This document shows, one piece after another, positions 22,301-33,363 of a stretch of DNA of 64,000 nt. Made by a program: the position numbers and the translations under genes. The notes beneath the pieces were generated by a model. That model was not told the DNA's origin. It searched no databases and saw only the letters and a list, made by a program, of their open reading frames with translations. The stretch lies in NCBI GenBank assembly GCA_035771175.1, contig CM069597.1, positions 14,915,001-14,979,000 of the forward strand, in the 5' to 3' direction. The first letter of the stretch is position 1. Every line of letters begins with the position of its first letter. This DNA comes from Paratinospora sagittata (Eukaryota; Streptophyta; Magnoliopsida; Ranunculales; Menispermaceae).

Positions 22301-23283
22301 AGAAATTGGGGTTTTTGCCTTTAGAGGGTTCCCAACACACTCTAAACACACATATCAAACATGAAAAGCATTTGGACAACATTTGATTTCCACTACCCCT
22401 TCAAATCTGGGTTTCATACAATGTATGCATCAAAACAACACTAGTATGCATGAACCAAAGTGATTGAAGGAAGAACAATGAGGAAAAACATGTAAACCTT
22501 AGGGATTTTGAGCAAAATCCACAAACCCTAGGTTTCCTCTCATTTTCTTCTCTCCAGCTCCTTTCTCTCTTTTCTGGCTGAGAAATGAGAAAAATGAGCC
22601 TAAAATTATGTTTTGGTTGCTTAAATAGACATGCTTGGGCCCACAACTAAAAGATGCCAAAAACTATCAAAAAATCAGTTTTCCTGTTGCAAAACTTTCA
22701 CTTAGATAGTCCATTTCTTACAAAATACCCACCAATTTAACATCTTAACCGTTCAAAAGTTGCATGATTCAGTTACCAACATTTTGGTAAATGTTCGACT
22801 CAATTCAACGGTGGGATTCCAAGATCTAACTGTTTGATCAAAACTGCGTAAGAAAATCCAAAAATCCGTGAAACAGTGTTTGGAGTCTTATAACTCATAG
22901 TAGGCATCTCCGATCAAGATCTTCACCCTTCATAATGAAGATATATCATATAAGAATTAGCTGAAAACATTTCAGCTCAATCAGACCACGGACATAGGAG
23001 ATCAAACCATTGATGTAATTTGTGACAAAAATTTCTTCCTCCGTGGAGCGAGCTCCACTGGATCCAAAACACCGTTCTCGACAAGTTTTGACGTCGAACG
23101 AGTCTCCGATGGTTCCGAAACTTCATGCGCAGTCTTTATGACCTAAAATCATGCAAATACACTCGAACTTATATGCTTCGAGCATCAAAATACATATACA
23201 CATACGTATACGAATACGTATACAGGTACTCTGCGTGTACACTATGGGTCAAAATGACGTCACCTAAAGGCACGGGTGCTACA
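19347..23283 (-). repeat. B-prime 5' LTR, ~3.9 kb, composite of family A-like and B-like parts
   Basis: Minus strand starts TGTAGCACCCGTGCC (23283), like family B (TGTAACGCCCGTACC), and ends at 19347 (GGGGGGTGACA) or possibly 19361 (GGGTCGCCACA), the family A end. Positions 19361-20890 match the family A LTR closely (compare 39663-41250). Positions 20890-21300 match family B (reverse of 51490-51850). A ~140-bp segment at 20755-20890 has a diverged second copy at 21943-22085. A short plus-strand ORF at 19680-19898 recurs in all A-type LTRs but is only part of the repeat. Confidence 0.78.
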
Positions 23284-23610
23284 TCTCATATTTTACACGT
23301 GCTTGCACTTGTTCATGACTTGCATGATTAGTTTGATGAGATTAGTTATGTACTCATATGTGAAAGAAGACAAAACTTGGTGAGAGTTGGGTTGAAATTC
23401 TAGATAAATTTATACTCTTAAAGTTTTTTCCAAAATTGAATGTTCTTTTTGGTGTAATCTTAGAGGCCATATATGTGGTTACAATGTTGAGTTAAGTCTA
23501 TATTTGTGCGAGAATGTGGCTTTAAAAGGGAAGTGTTAATCATGTGTTTAGTTTAGTTTTTTTTTTCTTTTGCTCGGGACAATCAAAGTCCTAAGTTTGG
23601 GGGTATTTTA
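23284..23610 (+). mobile_element. AthP2: 3' internal region of an Athila-like element
   Basis: Close copy of 335-651 of AthP1, resuming directly after the B-prime LTR, and ending in the purine tract CTAAGTTTGGGGGTATTTTA. The 5' part of this element is not in the window. Confidence 0.78.
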
Positions 23611-24750
23611 TGAGTTGAGTTTTATACGTGGTATTTTGTATGAATTTTATTAGGTTTTTAAATATATTTTACCAATTTCTAGGTGTTTTGGCTTAATTTG
23701 CATATTTAGTGTTTTAAGTGCACTTAGCATTTTTGTGTGTTTTAGAGGTTAATTTCAGTTGGTTTCATGAATAGAATACTTTAGGTTTGTTTAGGAAAAT
23801 AAATATGATTTTTAGGGACATTTGCATAATAGTATGTTCATTTTATATCATAGTTTCATCTTAATTGCTAATATTTTGTTAGTTTGTTGATTTCCGTACT
23901 ATGGTTGTTTTGTTTTGTAGGTAATAAAAGCTTGAAAGTGTGGTGAATCAAGGCCCAAGTGATGGTGAAAAGTGACCAAGATCATGTGCAAAAAGTGTAC
24001 AAGAAAGTGCGAAAGAATGGAGAAAAGCGAGAACCAGTGTATAAATCTGCACTGTAGTGCAGCGCTACCCCCTTAGTGCTCTAGTTCTACAGAGGAGATG
24101 GATCCTAACTTGAATATTATGGTTTAGTTTTAGATTTAGTTTATTATCAATGAAATTTCTATAGTTTATTCATGATTTCATATACTTAATGCTTTCGGTT
24201 TCTTGATCACAAATCGAATGAAGTTAGACTTGAAAGGCGACATTCAAGAGAGGGTTTTCTAGGTTAGAAAAGGGGGATTATGACATGAAATTGTTGTAGA
24301 ATCGAGAGGTTTACAAAGTTTCATAAAGTTATAGGAAAATCATGGAGTTTAATGGGTTGTTTAGAATTTAGGTTTTATCGGGAGATTGAACCTTGTTTTG
24401 GACAATACATTCTAATTCGGCGCTCGAGAGGGAATTAGAGACGCAAGGGTTTTGACTTATAAATTAGGAAATTGATTTGGTAATAAGCATGTTTAAATTA
24501 CATAATTGAACGTTAGGTGAAATTGATTCTCTAGACATTTCTCATGTATTGATTTTTCTCGTAATTCGTTCATCTTAATTAGTTTTATTTGATTTTAATT
24601 ATTTGAAACTCCAAAAATTGATCACTAGATAAAATTAGAAATTAGTGAAAACGGTATTTGGTGGGGTGTGCAATCCCAGAGGACGACAACTCGATCTTCA
24701 TCGGTTATTACTACTATCTGTCACCATACACTTGCAGTTTTCAGTGAACA
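23611..24750 (+). repeat. AthP2 3' LTR
   Basis: Starts TGAGTTGAGTTTTATACG after the purine tract and ends TTTTCAGTGAACA; 1140 bp. The right half (24090-24740) is clearly related to 1340-2010 and 35240-35880. The left third differs from the other Athila-type LTRs, so it is a separate subfamily. GCCTT (24751-24755) is the predicted target duplication. Confidence 0.82.
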
Positions 24751-25269
24751 GCCTTGGCTAATCATTTTATGTGACAATAAACGAAATATAAGGCTCAAAT
24801 AGGGTGACTAGGGGTAATTCAACAGTTAGGTGGGGTTTATGGCTCAGTCGATCAAAAAATGGTCAAAATCATGTCTCTCATGGTCTGATTCCTATGATTT
24901 CGCCTCAAGAAAAGATCAACGAGTTCTAGAGCCAAGTTTTGAAAAAAATTGAGATTTAAAGATGCTTGCTTACAAAATCTCGAATTATCATGCAAGTGGC
25001 ACTCATAATCATGATTGCATACTCAAAAGCCAACAAAGATATCCAATAAGCACGACAAGTAAATCAAGCACACAGACTTAAGTGTGCTATCTAGTTTTCC
25101 AAGGTTTATGCTAAAAAACAAGTACTAATCCAATCCTAGATAATCCATTCAAAGTTGAATCAAAGCAAAGTTCATAGAAGACTATAAAATTATTCATTGA
25201 TCTAACACATGCAAAAACAAAAGTTTTCACAAATATTTTCAAAAATTTTCAGTAAAGACACCAAAAAGC

Positions 25270-25312
25270 TCAAACTCCCCCCTAAACTTAAAGTATGCAT
25301 TGTCCTCAATGC
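25270..25312 (-). other. LARD-M polypurine tract region
   Basis: Minus strand carries GAGGACAATGCA followed by TTTAAGTTTAGGGGGGAG, closely parallel to the tract before the Athila LTRs (GGACAATC...AAGTTTGGGGG). It marks the 3' end of the internal region; the 3' LTR would begin near 25273 and is incomplete. Confidence 0.55.
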
Positions 25313-25593
25313 AAAAACATCAACATATAAAAGCAAGATAAAAGGAAAAGTAACGAGACTCCCTTTGCCCGTATGTGTAGCACTTCACAATGGCTCTTGC
25401 TGATTGCATCTATGAGGACCCCCAAACTTGAATTGAAACCTGAGAAGGGACAAAAATGAATATCAATAGTGAAAAACAAAAATTCAAAATCTATACTGCA
25501 ATGACTAAATAAAACAAAACATAAAAACTAAAAACCGGTTTGGTTACCTCTCAACAAGCGTTTTTTTATAGTCTTTAACTAGACTTTCTCTTC

Positions 25594-26770
25594 TTATTTG
25601 AACCGTGTATGTTTCCTTATGATTTCCAGCATCCTCTCGTCATCTTCGTTATGTCGCATTGATGGCTTCACCGGACTCGTGAACTCCTCCCACAAAAAGA
25701 TACACGAGTGATCAGCCACTAGGGATGTAAAGTCTGATGTAGCATTGCTCCTATGTAACGGAGGAGTGCCATCAAAATTCTTCATTTGTGCTTTCCAAAG
25801 ATTTACACGTTGACATCCAAGTACCTCGAAATGGCTGTGAACATTGTTATTAACCACCACAACTTCGATTTGTAGCCCTTGAGCAAATGACTCCTCAAAG
25901 TAAAAATTATCTTCCTTTGCATCCAAGCACTTGTCCACCTTTTTAGGTACCTCTTCAGCATATGGAATCATAGGTTCACTTGATTGCGCATCCATAGGCA
26001 CCATCATCACACTCAAGCACATCCACCTGTTAGCTGTTCATTTTTTCTTTCTTCAAGGCTTCATAGTGTTGCATTTATTCTAGAATACTCAATTGTCGTG
26101 GTGGTGTTGTCATGTATGTTTGAGTATTCATTTCTTCTCTTTTCAAAGCCTCATATCTTTGCATTTCTTCAAGGATAGTCAACTGTCTTGGTGGTGGTGG
26201 TGGTGTCATCTCCTGGAATAGAAAATTATCCCCCTTAACATCCTCTCCATCATTGTTTGAAGCAAGTGGCCCTTCTTGAACTATCCCATTCATGATTGAA
26301 CGCAACATCTTTTCCATACGCTTCGATGTTGACAAAAACTCATCAACAATCTCGTTTAAGGAGGGCTTCTTTTCAACTTGGTCGTGGGAGTAGTTCTCAT
26401 GCTCGCAAATTTGATCATACATGCTCGATTGAGGTTGCATGCCATTCCATGAATAGGTGTAGTTGTAGTCCTCTTGTTTATAGCTACCCGGATGGTATTG
26501 ATAAGGTGAAGGATCACCCATATAATCATGCGTCCAATGGTAACCATATTGAACTTGCTCCATACTTGGACCCATTCTTGCATATCCCATGTTTGCAACT
26601 CTCAATCTTTCCATCGCTTGTTGATTTCTTGCTTCATAAAGATTTGATACATTTTGGTCAAGACGGGACAATTGACATTGAATGTAAGACATTGTTGCTA
26701 ATAATGTTGCCATAGGATCACTTTGCCCAAAATCATCTTGGAAAGTGGAGTGACTATAATTGTGTGCCAT
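25594..26770 (-). pseudogene. LARD-M gag-like ORF, one frame with internal stops
   Basis: Starts MAHNYSHSTFQDDFGQSD at 26770. It shows a helical N-terminus with SRLDQNVSNLYEARNQ, a Tyr/His/Pro-rich middle, then PPPPPRQLTILEEMQRYEAL. That last stretch is tandemly repeated as PPRQLSILE-stop-MQHYEALKKEKMN (about 87 bp per unit, 26037-26205). After the stop at 26075 coding continues and 26022-25594 ends SMRHNEDDERMLEIIRKHTRFK. About 390 residues read through. No zinc knuckle and no known domain; gag-like only by position and composition. Confidence 0.55.
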
Positions 26771-26902
26771 TTCTACAAAAAGAAAAATCAGAAAAAAAGA
26801 AATATATATATATTTTTAAAGCATATAACAAACAAACAACAATACATAAATTAAGACCAAAATCACTTCGAATTGGTATTAATAAATGCAAAATTGACAC
26901 CT

Positions 26903-26920
26903 TCCCCAGCAACGATGCCC
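26903..26920 (-). other. LARD-M primer binding site, degenerate tRNA-Asp type
   Basis: Minus strand reads TGGGCATCGTTGCTGGGG against the tRNA-Asp site TGGCGCCGTTGCCGGGGA. It lies 6 nt from the LTR end TACCGCATCA, as in AthM1. Confidence 0.7.
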
Positions 26921-26926
26921 AAAACT

Positions 26927-27786
26927 TGATGCGGTAAATTTAGATTCGTAGGTATATGAATATCAAGTTATAATATATCCGAGGTGAATCGGGTTATCAT
27001 ATCCACAGGAAATGTGATTTTACTAATCCTAATGTCCAATTCTACAATGTTTTTGATTTTATCTAGGTGATCATAGTGGAGTGAATTAATGGATGAAATG
27101 CAAATTAAACAAAAGCTAATAGAAACAAACAAGATGAAATAAAAATTAGAGAGAAATCAATGGATAATAAGTTCTAGGGTTTGATATCACTATGTTGTTT
27201 TTTAAGATCTCTAAATATTTTGTTACTGAATTAAATCCTTGATTAATAAACCATGAATCCTTAATCATTCAAGTCCCTCTTCTAAGTGTCAACTTGAATA
27301 TATTCTTAAACTATCAATCCCCTCTCCCGAGTGATAGGTCAATCAAATAACAATGCGCTAAGATCTTTGATTCATTCAAAACGATTTCAAAGGGTTTTGT
27401 AGGTCTCCCAACACGATACAAATTCCCTAGGTTGTAATTATCTTTCTCCGATTCAATATCCCCTATTCCAAGTGTTAGATATCAAATCTAAGTTCATTAA
27501 AAAATTGGCCAAAGATTTGAAAGCATTAAGCACTGACAATTGTAAATGAACATGGAAATTGCTCAACAACACATAAAAGATAATAAAATCTTAAGATTCA
27601 AAATAGTTCAATCAAAACCCTAGAGTATTCAATTAACCCAACATTAAATCCATCAATACAAGATAGAAAAGATGAAGAACAAGGGAAAAAAACATTGCAA
27701 GAATTTAAGAAATAGAAATTAAAAGATAAAACCCCCTTTAATTGAAGATCTTCTTCTTGATTTGAGTTCCTTGAAAATAAGCATAT
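26927..27786 (-). repeat. LARD-M 5' LTR, right part displaced by NA1
   Basis: Minus-strand LTR ending ACCGCATCA at 26927. Text such as the CTCTCCCGAGTGATAGG region near 27325 parallels the Athila-type LTRs. It is interrupted at 27786 by NA1. Its continuation beyond 32802 is expected, but I could not confirm the true LTR start. Confidence 0.6.
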
Positions 27787-29761
27787 TGTTGGTCCACCCA
27801 AGAGGGGGGTGAATTGGGTGCGATGGTCAATTTTTAAATGTATCTTCCAATAACTTAGTGATGTACAAGGGTATATTGGAATATGATGCATGTTAGAACA
27901 CAAACTAAAATGCAAACGTGTGACACAAAGATTTGTAGTGGTTCGGCCAAGCTTACGTCCACTACCTAAACTCTCGATTAGGATTTTCTCAATCCACTAA
28001 CTGATTCTCTTACGGGTGAGAACCAAACCGTTACCTCTACCCTTTTACAGGTTAAAGGTAAACCTATCCTTTCACGGGCTAAGGATGAACCAATTTTTCT
28101 TTTTCCGGGATGAGGAAAAACCCATGTTCCTTTTACGAGATACGGAAGAACCGTATTTCCTTTATTTGAGACAAGGAGAAACCCATGTTCCTTTTACAGG
28201 GTAAGGAAGAACCATTTCTCTTTTACTGGTTAAGAGATAACCTATCCTTTTACAGGTTAAGGACGCACCTATCCTTTTACGGGATGAGGATGAACCAGTT
28301 TCTCTTTTACAGGTTTAGAGACAACCATTATGATTTCAATCCTGAAATCATTAAGTGAACTACCTTCACTTGTCCTGGTTGTTTCAGTCCAGAAGCACAC
28401 CAGCATTACAACACTAACATCTTGATTGGTTCTAACGTAGTAGAACACTTTACATTAAGTTCAGTACATAGCATTACAAAGATATGAAATATGAAATACG
28501 TAATGCTAAGTTGAAATGCACCCTCAGTCCCTTACCTTTCAATGTTCGGCATTGCTCAAGTGCAGTTACGAAAATCATGAATGATAAGATATGAAATCAG
28601 TGCTTCTTCGAAAATAAAATATACCAAATAAACATTGACGTATAAAACGAAGGACTGGTCTAAATCAAAAACATAGACAGTTTTCAAAATAGATATAGAA
28701 TATAAGTATAAAAACTTTTGGTTCAATGATTAGTAGTTAACGCAACTACTGATATAGTTCAATACAATACTTAAGATATGAAATCAAGTACAACTGTATA
28801 TCTTGAACTATTTCTCAAATTCTATCTCCAGCAAGAATGATACCAAATATGAATCAGTGCTGAGAATTTGAGTTGATACCAATAAAAATAGATTTTCAAA
28901 GGTATGAGTGATAAATACTTTGAAAGATTAGAAAATGAAATTCATTTTGACACAATCTAACTATCAAAAAGTATTGGCACAACACAAAGTGATTAGCAAG
29001 TTGTTTGATCCTAAGTGCTGGTATTTATAGACTTAGTGGGACATAGCTGTTAGACATTTGAAGTTCAAATAATATGAACGTTTACACACAACGACTAGAA
29101 TGTCATATGAAAATGGCAACTGCAATTTTCACTAACATTCAAGTTCTTTTCAGATATCATGAAAGAGGAAAGTTTTGGAAAAACTTATTTCATGTATAAG
29201 TAAGTCTGAAAAGGACTCTGTGCAAAAGTCTATGAAAATGATAACGAGTATTAGATCATTTGAAATACCATAAAATCATGAAATCAAAACATGCAGATTA
29301 GAAAAACATATGTAGATGATTTATGCATGGTTTTGAAAAACATTTTGAGCAATAACGATTAGAGAAAGATATACCTTAAATACTTTGTGTATTTCTCATT
29401 TTTCATAACCGTTAAATCCAACTTTTCATTATGAGATCTTCAATAAGAGCTTTATGCTGAATTGAATAACTTGAACGTTGATCAAGAGATGTAGACTTGA
29501 AGCTTGATCGAATCGTTTGAGTGAAGAGATCTTGAAATCATGATGTGAACGTTGAAGTCCTTTTCATTGAAACGAACTTGACCGTTATATGTGATCTTTG
29601 AGTTCCTTGATCGAGTCGTTCCTTGACTTTTTGCTTTCCTTTGATGGAATCTTGATACACGCACGTTTAGCACCGAAAAGTACTTTGTTTGTGATCATCA
29701 AAATATATTCTATCACAATATATTTAGGGACGAGCTAAGTGATAAACCATATAGGTTAACA
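27787..29761 (-). repeat. NA1 3' LTR (1975 bp)
   Basis: Plus strand begins TGTTGGTCCACCCAAG and ends ATATAGGTTAACA. It shares its ends and right part with 32421-32801, and most of its length with the NA2 right LTR (39506-39662 plus 49530-50021). It holds the short-unit array at 28037-28330. Confidence 0.85.
28037..28330. repeat. Array of ~10 diverged 27-32-bp units in the NA1 LTR
   Basis: Units follow the pattern CCTTTTACRGG-TAAGGA-GAACC-AT; for example CCTTTTACAGGTTAAGG at 28250 and CCTTTTACGGGATGAGG at 28275. Each unit contains a small inverted repeat (CCTT...AAGG). NA2 carries the same array with about seven units (49607-49795). Confidence 0.75.
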
Positions 29762-29780
29762 ATCTCCTCATTTTTTATGA
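29762..29780 (-). other. NA1 polypurine tract
   Basis: Minus strand reads ATAAAAAATGAGGAGAT immediately before the 3' LTR start TGTTAACC. The NA2 counterpart (36697-36713) is AAAAAAAGGGGGAGAT, the common copia form. Confidence 0.7.
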
Positions 29781-31611
29781 TGACAAACAAATCGAAAAAT
29801 TAAACGCATAAGCAAAAAGATTATTGTAAATTTCTTTTCCCCATCTATTCCTCTTATTTTTCTTCTCCCCTTTTGATATCATCAAAGAGTGAAGAAAAGA
29901 GACCAAGATCTCCCCTTGTGACTAAGTAAAGTAGCGAAGCTCCCCGTTACATGGAGACTCCCCCTTACTTTGTGCATTCACCCTCATGATGATTTATGAC
30001 AACGTGTCATAGTTAGGTACGTGAGAATGCGTAAGGTCTGCTATACTAGTAGTCACGAGAAAAACATATCTTATTTTTGAGCGCATAGAAAAATAGTTTG
30101 ACTTATTCATAGGCTAAAATATTTGAAATAATGTCGTAGCCGAGAATCGTAGTGAGAGGGAATGAGAAAGTATTTCTGAAAGATGAATTCATAAAGAATT
30201 TTTAATCGTGGGCAATTATTCTCCTTAGTGTTTGGCATAAATATAAATTTGATAATTAAACCAAACCAAAGACAGAGTATGCTTTAAGATATGTAAATAA
30301 ACAAGCACAAGCATACTTATGGCATAGGCAGAGAGATTTATGATTAAGCAAGGCCTAGCTATTATGATTCTAATAATCTGTAAAATATGTAGTTGAAGTA
30401 CATGGCATCTATTAGATTTAAAAAATCACAGTCAATTGATGCGTACAGAATATAATATATGAAAGCAACATCAATGGCATAAAATTTCCATAGTTTAGAC
30501 ATGTAAACATATATATGATGAGTATCAAAATCTAAACATGTTGAATTTATGCTAAGTTACATAGAAATCATATAAGCAGTACCATACATTCATTGAACTA
30601 AACTAAGCAAATAATTTCAATTAAAGCACGGCCTAGATTGATTGATTCACTAATTCTAATAAGAAATCATTTGGAAGGGTACGTACTCATTAGAAATCAG
30701 ATATCCATGAGTTTGATGCAAACATGATATGGTATGAAGCAGATGCATCAAAATCAGGAGATCATTGAAAGAATAATGCTGAAAGATAATAATTAAGAGT
30801 GTAGGCAGTATTTTGTTCAAGATATATGCGTATGATATAACGTTGTGTACGTGGCCTATATATATTAACATGAATCATGCATAGATAAGATTTTCTAAGT
30901 TCAGAGCAAGCATGATCATGATGTGAACTAGCATAGGCAGAAATAAACACTTAAAGCACAGCCTAGATATTGTGTTACCTGACTAATCAGATAATCTGAT
31001 ATCACAAGTTCAAAATTAGCATAAATAATCACGATATAGTATAAGATACAAGATAAGTCTAATCATGATAGTTATCAGACAGTCACAGATAAGCATATCA
31101 GATACTCAAGATAGATGTGACTAGTCAAGAAAGATGTCATCGATAAACTAATAATTGCATTAGACGTATTAAGATTTTATCATGATGCAGTTTATCAGGA
31201 AATATAAAATATAGCATTCACACATAAATCAAGTAGATTGTGAACAATGATTAGTGTGTGCAGCATATGAATATGAAATATAACATTCACACAAATTCAA
31301 GTAGATCAATAATTCAAATATAGTAAAACATTAAAAGATGAATGAGAGATAGAAAGATAGCTAAATGAACTACTTTTTGGTAATTGAAAAGGGAAGCAAC
31401 CATTAAACATTGTAACGAGTTTTTCAAGGTCTAGAGAAAAATTTAACAAGATGTTTTAAATATTACAATCGGAAGACTGACAGACCGACCGACAGACAGA
31501 CAGACCAATAGACAGGAGCAGGGAGAAGTGGAAATCAAGCTAGATGAGGAGAGCCTTGATCATATGATATCGAGGTGCGTTTGATCTCGACAGATGAGGT
31601 TGTTCGGCCAT
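29781..31611. other. NA1 non-coding AT-rich interior
   Basis: About 1.8 kb without a plausible gene. It is closely paralleled by 36720-38850 of NA2, including recurring phrases such as GCACAGCCTAG, so it is conserved family sequence rather than random DNA. A (GACA)n-type tract lies at 31477-31515. Confidence 0.65.
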
Positions 31612-32109
31612 TCATGCACTCATGAGTTCGATATAGGGAAGAACTGGACCGAGCCTTCTAATCTGGTTCATTGCAAAGGCGAAGCTCCCATTGATTGCAT
31701 CTTCAAGAACAACTTCAGATTTGTCCACCTTTTTTAGAGGAGTAAACAACATGTCCTTTTGAAATATGGTTACTCTCTCAAGCTCCTTTAACATCTTTTC
31801 CTGTTCGAAAAGATGCTTGACAACCAACTGAAAATTAGCAGAGTTGGACTGGAAAGATTGGCTTAAGAGATTCTTAATCGAAGATTCTCCGTGATCGGCA
31901 TGGGATGGCTCTGGTTCTAGCCCTGGCTTTATGGGAAGTTGCGATTCATCCCTAGGGAAACCTAGAGGAGGCATGGAAATAGTTCTTGGATGCCTAAATC
32001 CTTCGTCAACTTCAATTGAATCGTCTGAGGAAGAAGACAAGGAAAACCCACTTGAATAAGAAGATTTTTCCTATGGACGCTTTTGGGATGCTAGGTTTCC
32101 GTAAGCCAT
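31612..32109 (-). pseudogene. NA1 family ORF (~165 residues), one premature stop
   Basis: ATG at 32109 (MAYGNLASQKRP), then a stop, then SGFSLSSSSDDSIEVDEG followed by PRTISMPPLGFP, a Pro/Glu linker, HGESSIKNLL and FQLVVKHLFEQEKMLKELE, which looks helical, ending at 31612. NA2 encodes the same series (SGFPLSSSSDDSVKEIG, PRTNSAPP, HGESSV, FQLVVGLLCQQGRRLKEL). Conservation between two copies of different age argues that it was a real protein of the family. No known domain recognised; it is not a copia gag or pol. Confidence 0.55.
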
Positions 32110-32407
32110 TGGAGAGATTGAGAAGATGAGACGACAAGGTATTTCACTGCAGATGGTGCAAGTGAAGACGAAGTGTAGATTTTTATAAAATCGTCTCAAA
32201 GGCGGTCATGCATTAAATGTGATATGGCGTGCAGAAGCGAGCTGACGTCATCGAGATGATTACATAGCGAATGCGATAATCGAAAAACTCAAATCGCTGA
32301 AGTGATGGCTAGGGTTTCTAATTCAAAGGCGCGAGAAACCTAAGACACACCCTAAATTAACCATTGGATCTAGACTCTAGGTTGTTAGACCAATTTCAAA
32401 GAACCCA

Positions 32408-32418
32408 TTCTAATACCA
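32408..32418 (-). other. NA1 primer binding site, iMet type
   Basis: Minus strand reads TGGTATTAGAA, one change from TGGTATCAGA, two bases from the 5' LTR. Confidence 0.75.
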
Positions 32419-32420
32419 AT

Positions 32421-32801
32421 TGTTGGTCCACCCAAGAAGGGGGTTAAATCCAACTTTTCATTATGAGATCTTCAATAAGGGCTTTGTGCTGAGTTGAATA
32501 ACTTGAACGTTGATAGAGAGATGTAGACTTGAAGCTTGATCGAATCGTTCGATTGAAGAGATCTTGAAATCATGCTGTGAACGTTGAAGTCCTTTTGATT
32601 GAAATGAACTTGACAGTTGGATGTGATCTTTGAGTTCCTTGATCGAGTCATTCCTTGGCTTTTTGCTTTCCTTAGGTGCTTTGATGGAATCTTGATACAC
32701 ACACGTTTAGCACCGAAAAGTACTTTTATTGTGATCATCAAAATATACTTTATCAAAGTATATTTAGGGACGAGCTAAGTGATGAACCATATAAGTTAAC
32801 A
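32421..32801 (-). repeat. NA1 5' LTR, internally deleted (381 bp)
   Basis: Begins TGTTGGTCCACCCAAG and ends AGTTAACA, matching both ends of 27787-29761, but jumps from GGGGGTTAAATCC straight to the sequence found at 29413 in the other LTR. About 1.6 kb is therefore missing. Confidence 0.8.
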
Positions 32802-33363
32802 CATACATGCTCAAAATATTTTCTCACACCTATAATGCATTTGTTTTATAGTAAAGCTAATTTTGAAACACTTTTGATCATGCTTGCATGAAAACTAAGG
32901 TAAAACAATGATAAATCAGTAAACCGAAAATTATGAAAATTGAAAATCGAATGCATAAAGGTTTCAAGAAAAATCGATCAAAAATCAAGTGGCTAATCAA
33001 ACAAGGAAGAAATCTCCAACTTACGAGAATCTAAAGCAATTACAATATGAAATTTAATTACAATCCATTGTTTGATCTCTGGTTGACTTCGGTTGACTTC
33101 TTCTTCAATTTGCTTCACTTGCCACCTTGCCACCTTGCCACCTTGCCACATTGCTTTTACTTTATGCAAGCCAAATATGTCCTCTTGACTTTAACTTGAT
33201 ATATTTGATCTTGAACGAGCTTAAGTCTTGCATTGGCCTTGATCTTGATCTTGATTTTTGGTGCTGAAATATACTCAATTTAACCATTAACACCATGGTT
33301 ATATTGTTTGTTAGCATCAAAACACTTAGGGGATTTCTAAGTGAAAAAATCACTTAGGCCAAT
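32802..33363 (-). repeat. LTR-like segment right of NA1
   Basis: No gene. The minus strand near 33345-33285 (CCTAAGTG...TTTTGATGCTAACAAACA...GGTGTTAA) parallels the start of the NA2 LTR, suggesting a diverged copia-like LTR beginning near 33360. It contains a short 9-bp tandem repeat (GCCACCTTG, 33119-33147). Assignment uncertain. Confidence 0.4.

Larger units (their letters stand above)
15091..23283 (-). mobile_element. Element B-prime: truncated chromovirus-like element with extra ORF before gag
   Basis: Minus strand, in order: 5' LTR (23283-19347), tRNA-iMet primer site (19341-19330), TA-rich leader, extra ORF (18707-17092), repeat-bearing spacer, gag (16306-15091). The element ends just after the gag zinc knuckle, so protease, RT, integrase and 3' LTR are missing from the window. 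It lies inside AthP2, whose 3' internal sequence resumes at 23284; TCTCA (23284-23288) is the predicted target duplication. Confidence 0.78.
24751..27786 (-). mobile_element. LARD-M: non-autonomous Athila-type element with a gag-like ORF
   Basis: Minus strand: 5' LTR (27786-26927, truncated on the right by NA1), tRNA-Asp-like primer site (26920-26903), one ORF region (26770-25594), then a purine-rich tract and 3' sequence to 24751, where AthP2 begins. No protease, RT or integrase is present in the 3 kb. The primer site and the GAGGACAATG...AAGTTTAGGGG tract before the 3' end are Athila/Tat-like. Confidence 0.68.
27787..32801 (-). mobile_element. NA1: copia-like non-autonomous LTR element
   Basis: Left (3') LTR 27787-29761, internal 29762-32420, right (5') LTR 32421-32801. 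Near-duplicated flanks CATAT (27782-27786) and CATAC (32802-32806) fit a 5-bp target duplication with one change. The termini TGTTGG...CAACA, an iMet-type primer site and the tract AAAAAATGAGGAGAT next to the 3' LTR are copia-like. The 2.66-kb interior has no gag-pol, only the ORF at 31612-32109. Confidence 0.8.

Noticed and set aside
28016..28204. ORF with repeated peptide pattern in the NA1 LTR
   Set aside because: It reflects the tandem DNA array, with changing frame between units and no match in NA2.
31477..31515. CRISPR-like or satellite array at the (GACA)n tract
   Set aside because: Plain simple-sequence repeat of 4 bp without spacers.
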